This document shows positions 44,463 to 52,084 of a stretch of DNA of 64,000 bases, one piece after another; the first letter of the stretch is position 1, and each line of letters opens with the position of its first letter. The position numbers were made by a program, and so were the translations under genes. This stretch comes from CBDFGK01 sp965247075 (GTDB lineage Bacteria > Pseudomonadota > Gammaproteobacteria > Pseudomonadales > Halieaceae). A model generated the notes under the pieces. It was given only the letters and a program-made list of their open reading frames with translations, did not search any database and was not told the origin of the DNA. The DNA is taken from contig CBDFGK010000002.1 in assembly GCA_965247075.1 (NCBI GenBank), forward strand, positions 1,302,001-1,366,000, in the 5' to 3' direction.

Positions 44463-45735
44463 CACTGCTGTCCCGTTAACTTTCATATGAGTTTCATTTG
44501 ATTGACATCGGGCAGTCTGCCATCAGGCGGATCACCCCTTAACAACGCCATCAGGTCACGCTTATCAAACAAATTAAGCTGCAGTAATCGCAATAGCTGC
44601 TGCATACTCTTTGTGAGTCCAGACTGAAACTTCAGAAATGCAATTAGCAGGTATACGCACATCGCTATCCATATTTGAGTCATCACTGCATTCTTGCTCG
44701 TGCCAACAAACGATTTGATTTTCAGGTTCTGTTTTATCCACTTAAAGAATAATTCCACTTGCCACCTGGCTTTGTAGACATCGGCAATCGTCTTGGCTGC
44801 CAGTTTGAAATTGTTTGTTACAAACACATAGTGCTTACCCGTCTCCGCATCTTTGTAGCCAACCCGCCTTAATCGAACAGGACATTTTTTGGAGACCTGG
44901 GGGCCGGTGAATTCTATCGTTTGATCACACGTCAAACCTTTGCCTTTCAGCACCGATCGACGCTCGATAATGCGGTATTTTGCATTGCTCTTAAGCCGGG
45001 TGACGAAGAAAATACCCTTATCTGTCAATTGCTTATACCAAACGTAATCATTGTAGGCTTTATCAATTGCAATAATACTTCCCTTAGGAAATATGAGCGT
45101 GCGACCCACTGTTACATCGTGCTTCTTCCCTTCCGTGACGACCACAAACTCCGGCAAATAACCCGCATGATTCAAACCGACGTGCAGCTTAATCGCTCCT
45201 TTGGTGGTGCGAAAATCAGCCCAGGGAAACGCAGACAAACACAAGTCGATGGTGGACGCGTCCAGCGAATAAAGCGGGTGAGTAAATCTGAAACTATGAT
45301 CAGGCGCCACGCCTTGGCAGCGAGTTAACAGTTTTCCAAACAGCGCTTCGTACAGAGCATAAGGCTTATCTTCATTGATGCGCGATAGGTTAGATCGCGA
45401 CAGCTTCGCGCTGCCCAGGTGGTAAAGGCGATGCATTTGCGCCGACATATTATCCACGATATCACGCAAGCTGTTTCGACCAGACAATTGAGCCATCGTC
45501 AGCGACACAAACTGTGACCAGCGGGAGGCTTTACGAAAGGAACGGCCAGAATGATGTTGTTTGGCAAGGGTCTCAAATTCATGTCTCGGAACAAGTTTTA
45601 GTATTTGTGACAGGATCGTATTACAATGCGCCATGGTCTGGTTCCCTCTATTAATACACTGTTTTCTAGACAATCTCATTGTATCAATTGTGGCGGAATC
45701 AGACCTCCTTATTTCTCCTTAACGGGACAGCAGTG
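44463..45735 (-). mobile_element. IS4-family insertion sequence (1273 bp)
   Basis: Perfect inverted ends CACTGCTGTCCCGTTAA, one transposase gene on the minus strand, and a 9-bp target duplication. It has inserted 5 bp before the transposase start of ISL3-b, so that gene is intact but separated from its own promoter. Confidence 0.93.
44483..45634 (-). CDS. IS4-family transposase
   Basis: A 383-residue transposase starting MAHCNTILSQILKLVPRHEF, the usual start of this group, with an N-terminal DUF4372-type domain. The DDE core shows LYSLDASTIDLCLSAFPWA (first Asp), SIIAIDKAYNDYVWY (second Asp) and IADVYKARWQVELFFKWIKQNLKI, the Y-x2-R-x3-E-x6-K motif with the catalytic Glu. The start at 45634 is chosen on family grounds; an upstream in-frame codon at 45679 is less likely. 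Intact. Confidence 0.95.
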   Translation of the reverse strand: MAHCNTILSQILKLVPRHEFETLAKQHHSGRSFRKASRWSQFVSLTMAQLSGRNSLRDIVDNMSAQMHRLYHLGSAKLSRSNLSRINEDKPYALYEALFGKLLTRCQGVAPDHSFRFTHPLYSLDASTIDLCLSAFPWADFRTTKGAIKLHVGLNHAGYLPEFVVVTEGKKHDVTVGRTLIFPKGSIIAIDKAYNDYVWYKQLTDKGIFFVTRLKSNAKYRIIERRSVLKGKGLTCDQTIEFTGPQVSKKCPVRLRRVGYKDAETGKHYVFVTNNFKLAAKTIADVYKARWQVELFFKWIKQNLKIKSFVGTSKNAVMTQIWIAMCVYLLIAFLKFQSGLTKSMQQLLRLLQLNLFDKRDLMALLRGDPPDGRLPDVNQMKLI

Positions 45736-45748
45736 ATGGAACAGGTAT

Positions 45749-46981
45749 ATGGGAATCGACATCCAGAGGGATATTTTGGGCCTCAAGGGGCAGTGCGTCA
45801 ATCAGATAAAACTGGACGAGGAGGAGAGACAGCTCGTCATTTGCTGCCGCCGGGACAGGCGCAGAAAAGCCATAGACCCCGTTACCGAGCAGCAGGGAAC
45901 GGTCAACCGGTATGTCCGCCGACAGGTCAGGGATGTGCCGCTGTTTGGCTATCCCTGCGTGATTGAAATGGAGCTGGCCCAAGTATGTATCAGCAAGAAC
46001 GAACGGTGGATAGAGAGCTGTGAGTTTGTTGACACGGGATGGCGTTTCACCCGTCGCTTCTGTCGCATGATCAGTGGCCTGTGCCGCCACATGAGTATTC
46101 AGGCTGTCTCCAGGCATTTGGGGATACGCTGGGAGACGGTGAAAAAGATCGACAGGGCGTATCTGGAGGAAAGTCTCCCGGCGCTCGATCCGACACAGCT
46201 GACCGGCCTGAAGTACCTCGGTGTTGATGAGGTGGCCAGGGCGAAGGGCCACGACTACATGACGGTGATTTACGACATGGTCGAAGGGCATTTAATCGGG
46301 GTGGAAACGGGCCGAACGGCTGATGTGTTCTCTGCATTTCTAAAGCAACTTCCGGCAGAAACCACTGCAAACATAGCGGCTGTTGCGATGGACATGGGGC
46401 CATCCTATCAGAAATCAGTCCGTGATTGCTTACCCAATGCCGACATTGTGTTTGACCGTTTCCACGTTATGAAGAACTACAGCAAGGCTCTGAGCAATCA
46501 GCGGCGAATTGAGTTTAGAAAGGCCAATAAAGCGGGCAAGAAATTGTTAGCAGGAACACATTACCTGGTGCTGAAAAACGCCGATAAACTGAACGAATCC
46601 CAGGCTCAAAAATTACAACGGTTATTGGATGAAAATGCCAATCTCAATACGCTGTATATCCTGAAGGAACAGCTTCAGGCCTTGTGGGAATCAAAGACTG
46701 TCGAACTGATGCAAAAGAGACTGGAAGCCCGGTGCCGGATAGCCGATCAATCGACCATGCTCTACCTGAAGAAGTTTGCAAAGTCGTTGAGAAACCACTG
46801 TGTGGGCATTTGCAATTACGCGAAGCACAAGCTCACCAGCGCCAGGATCGAGGCTGGCAACATCGGTATCGGCATGATCCGCAAGCGCGCCAGAGGCATC
46901 AGGGATACCGAGTATTTCAAACTCAAGATCAGGCAGTCATCGCTACCGGATAATGACTCGATGTTCTATGTTGCGGCCTAA
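45749..46981 (+). CDS. ISL3-family transposase (ISL3-b)
   Basis: A 410-residue ISL3 transposase, unlike that of the 1680-bp ISL3 element. Features are a basic N-terminal segment, a helix-turn-helix (SIQAVSRHLGIRWETVKKID, residues about 112-131) and the DDE_Tnp_ISL3 domain with LKYLGVDEVARAKGHDYMTV and ADIVFDRFHVMKNYSKAL. The frame is complete and ends 25 bp before the right terminus. Its promoter region has been displaced by the IS4 element, so expression now depends on IS4-borne or chance promoters. Confidence 0.95.
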   Translation: MGIDIQRDILGLKGQCVNQIKLDEEERQLVICCRRDRRRKAIDPVTEQQGTVNRYVRRQVRDVPLFGYPCVIEMELAQVCISKNERWIESCEFVDTGWRFTRRFCRMISGLCRHMSIQAVSRHLGIRWETVKKIDRAYLEESLPALDPTQLTGLKYLGVDEVARAKGHDYMTVIYDMVEGHLIGVETGRTADVFSAFLKQLPAETTANIAAVAMDMGPSYQKSVRDCLPNADIVFDRFHVMKNYSKALSNQRRIEFRKANKAGKKLLAGTHYLVLKNADKLNESQAQKLQRLLDENANLNTLYILKEQLQALWESKTVELMQKRLEARCRIADQSTMLYLKKFAKSLRNHCVGICNYAKHKLTSARIEAGNIGIGMIRKRARGIRDTEYFKLKIRQSSLPDNDSMFYVAA

Positions 46982-47017
46982 TATTCACTCACAAGGCCGG
47001 AGAAGAACCCCCTTAAT

Positions 47018-47235
47018 ATTCCAGGCTGGCACCACCAAAGAGGGTCAATCTGCGAGATTCACCCACCCGTCCATCCAGGTCGTCAGAGGAGCGGATGGAG
47101 CGCCCTCGCGTTTTAACAGGATTGTGAATTTCTTGGGACTCCACGCGTCGTTTGGCACTCTCCATGGTCCCACTTCTTTCTCGGCGAGAGCAGCAAGCGG
47201 ACCCGAGACATTGAAGCCCTCGTAACCTCCTTCTT
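47018..47235. other. Unassigned stretch between ISL3-b and the IS66 remnant
   Basis: About 220 bp. It continues the host sequence to the right of the composite unit, so it was once joined to 39483. Open minus-strand frames exist (one with EGFNVSGPLAALAEKEVGPW), but none matches a family I know. No repeat or RNA is recognised. Confidence 0.35.
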
Positions 47236-47297
47236 TTTGTTGCCTTGTTATTGCCGATTGCATGGCCTAATTGTAACATTTATGGCTACAAAAAGCC

Positions 47298-47666
47298 CTA
47301 TAATACAGACTCATAATGCAATTTCCTGTGGCCGGTCATCAGTGTGATGTCGTACCCATCGAGGAGCCAGTTGATCTGTTGCCCCGTCAGTGAAACAACC
47401 TCATCGCCACGGCGAGGCCAGCGGAACTTTTCCTCGGCAAGGGCCTTGTAATACAGCGCAAGGCCATTGTCTTCCCAATGAAGGCACTTGATTTTGTTGC
47501 GACGCCGGTTGGTAAACGCGTACAGGCCGCCGTTAAAGGGGTTGTGGCCCAACTCCTGCTCGACAATGGCCGCCAGCCCGGCACTGGCTTTTCTAAAATC
47601 TACCGGGTCCCGGTACAGGTAGATCCGGGGCATGTCATTGGCCGGACGAAAATAGCGGGCAATCAT
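47298..47666 (-). CDS. tnpB: IS66 accessory protein TnpB
   Basis: A 122-residue IS66 Orf2 protein: RIYLYRDPVDFRKASAGLAAIVE, FTNRRRNKIKCLHWEDNGLALYYKALAEEKF and the end GYDITLMTGHRKLHYESVL are all typical. Needed with TnpA and TnpC for IS66 movement; its exact activity is unclear. It overlaps tnpA by 4 bases. Since tnpC is gone, it has no partner here. Confidence 0.93.
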   Translation of the reverse strand: MIARYFRPANDMPRIYLYRDPVDFRKASAGLAAIVEQELGHNPFNGGLYAFTNRRRNKIKCLHWEDNGLALYYKALAEEKFRWPRRGDEVVSLTGQQINWLLDGYDITLMTGHRKLHYESVL

Positions 47667-48010
47667 AGTTGCTCCAGCAGCTGACGCACCACCGATAGAT
47701 TCTCAGAGCAGATACCCCGTACGACCAAGTGGTTGGGCAGTGGCAAGGTCAAACCGCGATCTACATCGTGCCGCACACTGACTGCGGCAAATCCGCCTCG
47801 GCTTTGATTGACCCGGGGCTTGCTGCTGATACCTTCAAACTTCCCGCGCCAGTAGACGAAGCGGTGGTAAAGCAGTTCGTTGACTTTGCAAAATTCGGCC
47901 TGCGATAGCCCAGAGAGTTTCCATGCATCAACTTGCTGCTGCCAGTAGACTCCGAGTGGTTGGGGATGGGGATGGGTTACATCATTCATGGCTTTCTCCT
48001 GTGTGGTCAT
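47663..48010 (-). CDS. tnpA: IS66 accessory protein TnpA
   Basis: A 115-residue IS66 Orf1 protein with the helix-turn-helix-like opening (WQQQVDAWKLSGLSQAEFCKVNEL) and the C-terminal basic and hydrophobic stretch (LPNHLVVRGICSENLSVVRQLLEQL). The true start may be a later ATG at codon 8 (MNDVTHPH). It precedes tnpB. Confidence 0.88.
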   Translation of the reverse strand: MTTQEKAMNDVTHPHPQPLGVYWQQQVDAWKLSGLSQAEFCKVNELLYHRFVYWRGKFEGISSKPRVNQSRGGFAAVSVRHDVDRGLTLPLPNHLVVRGICSENLSVVRQLLEQL

Positions 48011-48070
48011 CAGGAGAGAGTCTGGCCCGAACCTTTAAGGAAAAACAGGTGCTGATTTAACGGCGCTTAC

Positions 48071-48600
48071 GCAAGGCCTTCATGATTCGCACCATCGGGC
48101 CACTGGACCGGCCGGACCCCGGGCTTGAACGTCTGGCCAAATCCAATGGATTTTCACTGCACGCAGGTGTGAGCTGCGATGGTCACCGGCAAGATAAACG
48201 TGAGCGCCTTTGCCGGTATATCGCCCGCCCACCGGTGGCCGTTCCCCGACTGTCACTCAGCTCCACAGGCAAGGTTCTCTACACCTTGAAGACACCCTAC
48301 CGGGATGGGACGACCCGGGTGGCCTTCGACCCTGTCGATTTCGTCGCCCGCCCGGCGGCCCTCGTACCGAAGCCAAGGTTAACCTCACCCGCTATCACGG
48401 TGTTCTCGCCCTCAACCACCGCCGGCGCGGACCGGTCACACCGGCTAAACGCGGCAAGGGTGTGAAGCGAATCGCCGGCACGGAAATCCGCTCACCCGCC
48501 GAGCGCCACGCCGCCATGACCTGGGCTCAGCGCCTGAAACGTGTGTTCAGCATCGACATCGAGGTTTGCGGCCGCTGCGGTGGGTCTGTCAGACAGCAGG
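48071..48600 (+). pseudogene. IS91-family (Y2) transposase remnant, frameshifted
   Basis: The C-terminal third of an IS91-type transposase. The frame ATGATTCGC... reads FSLHAGVSCDGHRQDKRERL, IARPPVAVPRLSLSSTGKV and TLKTPYRDGTTRVAFDPVDF up to about 48375. A 1-base loss (VPKPR / KVNLTRYHG) then shifts the reading to another frame, which continues RGKGVKRIAGTEIRSPAERH and the zinc-binding IDIEVCGRCGGSVR. The HUH/tyrosine catalytic part is missing on the left because of the IS66 insertion, and the end is fused to receptor sequence. Not functional. Confidence 0.9.
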
Positions 48601-48678
48601 GACGCCGCTGAGGAATTCGTTGGTATAGAGTTGTTTGTGCCAGGTTTCCAAGGTGAGCGAAAAAGATCTATAAGACCA

Positions 48679-48975
48679 ACAATGCGGGTACTCACCGCAG
48701 GCACTGCGCGAGCCAGCTATTATGGAGACTATTACGATGCCCCGACCAATGACCCCGATGCCGCTTACTTCCCCGACCTCAAGCTCTTGGTTGATCTTGA
48801 GGCCCGGTATAACCTGACGGAAACACTCTCATTCACGGTCGGCGGGAACAACCTATTCGATGAGTATCCGCAAAAGAATCCGAATGGCGATGCAGCGGGT
48901 CTGATCTATCCAGAGGGCTCTCCCTTTAGCTTCAACGGCGGGTTCTACTACCTGAGAGCTACGTGGCGGATGTGA
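48679..48975 (+). pseudogene. TonB-dependent receptor, C-terminal remnant
   Basis: About 98 codons of the last barrel strands: RASYYGDYYDAPTNDPDAAY, LVDLEARYNLTETLSFTVGG with NNLFDEYPQK, and the terminal GGFYYLRATWRM with aromatic C-terminal region as in outer membrane barrels. The upstream 700 or so codons are absent. The frame stays open into the IS91 remnant, so the junction lies near 48600-48680. It is on the plus strand, convergent with the qNOR gene. Confidence 0.8.
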
Positions 48976-49052
48976 AGGGTGGTTGTTCTTCCTAGCCGCG
49001 TGAACTTCTTCCGCATAGTGACTTCCTCCGCCTACTACCACAGTGTTACTAA

Positions 49053-51389
49053 TTAATGACCGGAAGAGATTGCCTGGCGCTCGGCGCGACGAGCGAGGTA
49101 AAGACTCAGAATAAACCAAAATAGGCCGATAGCACCAAGGCTAAAAACAATATCCCCAGGCACCCGTACCCAAACGGCAAACTCCATCCAATAAGAGTGG
49201 ATAAACTCAGCAGAGCGCGCCGTCCAATAACTTTCCGCAAAAGAAGTGTAAGCCTGCATCAAGCCCTGAGGCAACAATGAGAAGAACACCATCAAAACCA
49301 GCCCGCCATTAAGTAACCAAAAAATATACGTAAGCAATCTGTCCGACCAGGCGATGTTTTTCAAATTAAGCCCGCGCATACAAAATAGCAGTAGCCCAAT
49401 ACCGAGTAATCCATAAACACCAAATAAAGCGGCATGCCCGTGAGCAGCGGTAGTGAGTAGCCCCTGCATATAGTAGAGGGCTAGGGGTGGGTTGATGAAA
49501 AAGCCCAGCACACCTGCACCCACTAGGTTCCAGAACGCAACCGCGAACAAGAACATCAGCGACATATGATGGCTACGCATCCAGGGGGCATCCTTTTCAA
49601 TACGCCAGTGGTCATAAGCATCAAATGCAATCAATGCAAGTGGCACAACTTCTAAGGCGGAAAATACTGCACCCAAAGCAAGCACCACCTGGGGTGTTCC
49701 AGAAAAATAAAGATGATGGAAGGTACCCAGCACACCACCGCCAAGGAAAATCATCGCACTGAACATCACATAGATTGCCGCCGTTCTCGGATTGAGCAAA
49801 CGCATGTGCACAAAAACCCATGCAATCCAAGCCGTAGCAAAAACTTCAAATACCCCTTCCACCCAAAGATGCACCACCCACCAACGCCAATATTCTGCAA
49901 TCGTAAGATGAGTCTCTCTGCCCCACAACAGTCCTGCACCATAAAGAAGCCCAATAGCGGTGGATGCTAAGAGCAATAAAATCAACAGATGCCGGTCATC
50001 CCGCTTGGCTCTAATCGCCGGGAGGATGTTGCGTGCCATCAATAGCAGCCAAAAGAGGATCCCGCTAAACATCAATATCTGCCAAAATCGCCCTAGATCA
50101 AGGTATTCATAACCTTGATGACCAACCCAAAAATTGAGCACCGGGTCAGTAATATAACCTTGAATTGCCGCCCACTCTCCCGCCATAGACCCAAGCGTGA
50201 TCGCTACCAACGCGACCCACAGCAGATTGACTAGATGCTTTTGCCCTTTCATTTCCCGCCCGCTGATTAATGGCGCAGCGTAAAGCCCCGCCGCTAACCA
50301 CGACACCGCAATCCAGGTGATGGCAAGTTGCGTATGCCAGGTCCGAGTCAGGGCATAAGGCAGGTACTCAGATAAGGGAAGTCCATAAAAATCATGTCCT
50401 TCAATTGCATAATGAGCAGTGATTGCACCCAGGATAATTTGCAGCCCAAACAAGAGAATAACAAGCCAAAAATACTTCTCCGTGGCGCGCATAGAAGGTG
50501 TTGAGAGCATATTTTCTATGGGATTAGATTGCGCAAAACCCTCTGCAGGCTCTTGTTCTGTTTTCCAAACTTCTCGCTCGCGATTGAAAAACCAAGTCAA
50601 TAACCCGATACCACCAATCAGCAACATGATGCTGACGAAAGTCCATATAAAAGTTTCCGGCGTTGGTTTGTTATTGACGAGGGGTTCGTGGGGCCAGTTA
50701 TTGGTGTAAGTAATATCATCATCTGGACGATTCGTTACCGCCGACCAGGAGGTCCACCAGAAAAAAGCGGAAAGTGCTTTGAGGTCGGCAGACTTAACAT
50801 GCTCGCCGAGGGGGTTGTCGGCAATGGCATAGGCCTCGCGCAACTCCTTAAATGGAGTCGTGCTATCAATGCCAAACAGTGCCGAATAATGAGCAGTGGT
50901 CTTCTTGATTGCGGCCGCTCGATCTTCGCTAAGGGTGATGCTCCCGGTATTCGGATCATAGCGATTACGTTTCATATCGGCGCTGAGTTGCACTCTTAAA
51001 AGCGCTTTTTGAACCTCAGGGAGGGCTTCATAGCTGCCTTCTTCACGGCCGCCTTCTGCATAGCCGCCCCCATTGGCACGCATGTCCAGCATGTTGAGGG
51101 CTTCCCGATGGAGTTGGTCGGCAGTCCAGTCGGGGGCAAGATAACTCCCATGCCCCCAAATAGAGCCGAGTTGCATCCCTCCAAGCCTTCGCCAGGTATC
51201 CATCCCGCGCTGAATGTCGTCTTTAGTAAAGATGATTTGCCCCGATTCGCTAACCACTTTTTGAGGCAAGGGTGGGGCTTCCTGGAAGATCTTCCCGCCG
51301 ACAAGCAACAGAATAGAAAATGAAAAGACTAGCGATAAACCAAAAATGAACCACAGACGTTTGATAGTAAATACAGTGCGATAGTCCAT
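49053..51389 (-). CDS. norZ: Quinol-dependent nitric oxide reductase (qNOR)
   Basis: A 778-residue single-subunit NO reductase of the haem-copper oxidase superfamily; it reduces 2 NO to N2O with quinol as donor, at the inner membrane. The N-terminal extension of qNOR (membrane helix, then a periplasmic domain with RGMDTWRRLGGMQLGSIWGHGSYLAPDW) is present, followed by about 13 helices. Metal ligands appear in TRTWHTQLAITW, HLWVEGVFEVF and TFHHLYFSGTP. No norR or nsrR gene is adjacent. The start lacks a clear Shine-Dalgarno sequence, and a small inverted repeat AATGTTTTACATT sits directly before it. It probably detoxifies NO; no other denitrification genes are seen. Confidence 0.96.
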   Translation of the reverse strand: MDYRTVFTIKRLWFIFGLSLVFSFSILLLVGGKIFQEAPPLPQKVVSESGQIIFTKDDIQRGMDTWRRLGGMQLGSIWGHGSYLAPDWTADQLHREALNMLDMRANGGGYAEGGREEGSYEALPEVQKALLRVQLSADMKRNRYDPNTGSITLSEDRAAAIKKTTAHYSALFGIDSTTPFKELREAYAIADNPLGEHVKSADLKALSAFFWWTSWSAVTNRPDDDITYTNNWPHEPLVNNKPTPETFIWTFVSIMLLIGGIGLLTWFFNREREVWKTEQEPAEGFAQSNPIENMLSTPSMRATEKYFWLVILLFGLQIILGAITAHYAIEGHDFYGLPLSEYLPYALTRTWHTQLAITWIAVSWLAAGLYAAPLISGREMKGQKHLVNLLWVALVAITLGSMAGEWAAIQGYITDPVLNFWVGHQGYEYLDLGRFWQILMFSGILFWLLLMARNILPAIRAKRDDRHLLILLLLASTAIGLLYGAGLLWGRETHLTIAEYWRWWVVHLWVEGVFEVFATAWIAWVFVHMRLLNPRTAAIYVMFSAMIFLGGGVLGTFHHLYFSGTPQVVLALGAVFSALEVVPLALIAFDAYDHWRIEKDAPWMRSHHMSLMFLFAVAFWNLVGAGVLGFFINPPLALYYMQGLLTTAAHGHAALFGVYGLLGIGLLLFCMRGLNLKNIAWSDRLLTYIFWLLNGGLVLMVFFSLLPQGLMQAYTSFAESYWTARSAEFIHSYWMEFAVWVRVPGDIVFSLGAIGLFWFILSLYLARRAERQAISSGH

Positions 51390-51463
51390 AATGTTTTACA
51401 TTTTTATAAGCGTGTTATATGAAGGTAGCCGCTGGCAACAGCCAATATCTCTTAATAAAAGCG

Positions 51464-51492
51464 ATTATACAAAAATATCATATTCATTCCAA
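51464..51492 (-). promoter_or_regulatory. Candidate sigma70 promoter for qNOR
   Basis: Minus strand: -35 TTGGAA (51492 to 51487), 17-base spacer, -10 TATAAT (51469 to 51464). It would give a leader of about 65 bases that contains the AATGTTTTACATT inverted repeat just before the start codon. No clear FNR/DNR (TTGAT-N4-ATCAA) site was found. Confidence 0.5.
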
Positions 51493-52084
51493 AGGTAATC
51501 ATGGCGATGTCGTCATCCTCGCGGTAGGGAACAGGACATCCCCACCGTGGCGCTGCCGGCACCACCGACCAGATCACCACCTGAGACATTGCCTCTTTTC
51601 GCTGGGAAGGATTCCAGCTCAACTGCATTCAATCAGCAGGGACGCCACTTATACTTGCAAAAGCACTACAACCCCGGCGCAGCATAAATGCACCGATGAC
51701 CGCACCCAACACACTGATCAGCGACATGGAGTAGCCCACCATTGCCTCGTTCTTGAACAGGTAATCGGTACACAGGGCAACCAGAGTAGCGCCGCCGGTT
51801 ATCCCAAACAGGTTCATAAACAGGAAAAACAATGCAGTGGCCTGGGCACGCATCCGGTTGGGTGCCATCAACTGCAGTGCCGCCGCAGAGGTGGCCAACG
51901 GGAAGCTGGCGAAGAACAGCGCCACCGTCAGCAGGGCCAGGCTACCGCCAAATCCCGACACCTGTGAAAACAGGGCCGCGGGTATCACTACTCCCAGTCC
52001 GCCAATCATCCCCGCCCGCATTGGGGCATCCAGGTAACCGCTCCGGGAGAAATAGTCAGTGAGCCAACCGCTGGCCAGAACCCC

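Larger units (their letters stand above)
44454..45744. repeat. 9-bp target-site duplication ATGGAACAG around IS4
   Basis: ATGGAACAG is at 44454-44462 and 45736-45744. The uninterrupted sequence is seen in the ISL3-b fragment at 39492-39790 (TTTATATGGAACAGGTATATG), which confirms the insertion to the base. Confidence 0.93.
39492..47009 (+). mobile_element. Putative composite transposon bounded by ISL3-b copies
   Basis: The outer ends are the left end of a truncated ISL3-b copy (39492-39790) and the right end of a second ISL3-b copy (44372-47009), both in the same orientation, flanked by CCCTTAAT. Between them lie an IS21 element, an IS3 orfA remnant and an IS5 element. A 7.5-kb unit moved as a whole explains the single 8-bp duplication. 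The alternative is a single ISL3-b insertion followed by internal duplication. No passenger gene other than transposases remains. Confidence 0.6.
44372..47009 (+). mobile_element. ISL3-b element, complete copy carrying an IS4 insert
   Basis: Left end GGCTCTTCTCCGCTTCTATG and right end, in reverse, GGTTCTTCTCCGGCCTTGTG are the inverted termini. The transposase gene is intact. An IS4 element with its 9-bp duplication sits in the leader. Without that insert the element is about 1.36 kb. The left flank is the border of the IS5 element. Confidence 0.88.
39484..47017. repeat. 8-bp direct repeat CCCTTAAT around the composite unit
   Basis: CCCTTAAT at 39484-39491 directly precedes an ISL3-type left end (GGCTCTTCTCCG), and CCCTTAAT at 47010-47017 directly follows an ISL3-type right end. 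The left flank of the inner ISL3 copy (CGATCAAT) does not match either, so the duplication belongs to the outer pair of ends. Confidence 0.85.
47236..48070 (-). mobile_element. IS66-family element remnant (tnpA, tnpB, start of tnpC)
   Basis: The terminal sequence GTAAGCGCCGTTAA lies at 48070 reading leftward, which is a typical IS66 end. tnpA and tnpB follow on the minus strand. About nine codons of a third gene (MQSAITRQQ, from 47263) mark the start of tnpC, after which unrelated sequence begins. The large transposase gene and the other end are lost. The intact end abuts an IS91 transposase gene remnant, in which IS66 had inserted. Confidence 0.85.

Noticed and set aside
47018..47235. Possible TonB receptor remnant on the minus strand
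   Set aside because: Short pieces resemble barrel strands by chance, but no continuous frame or plug motif supports it.
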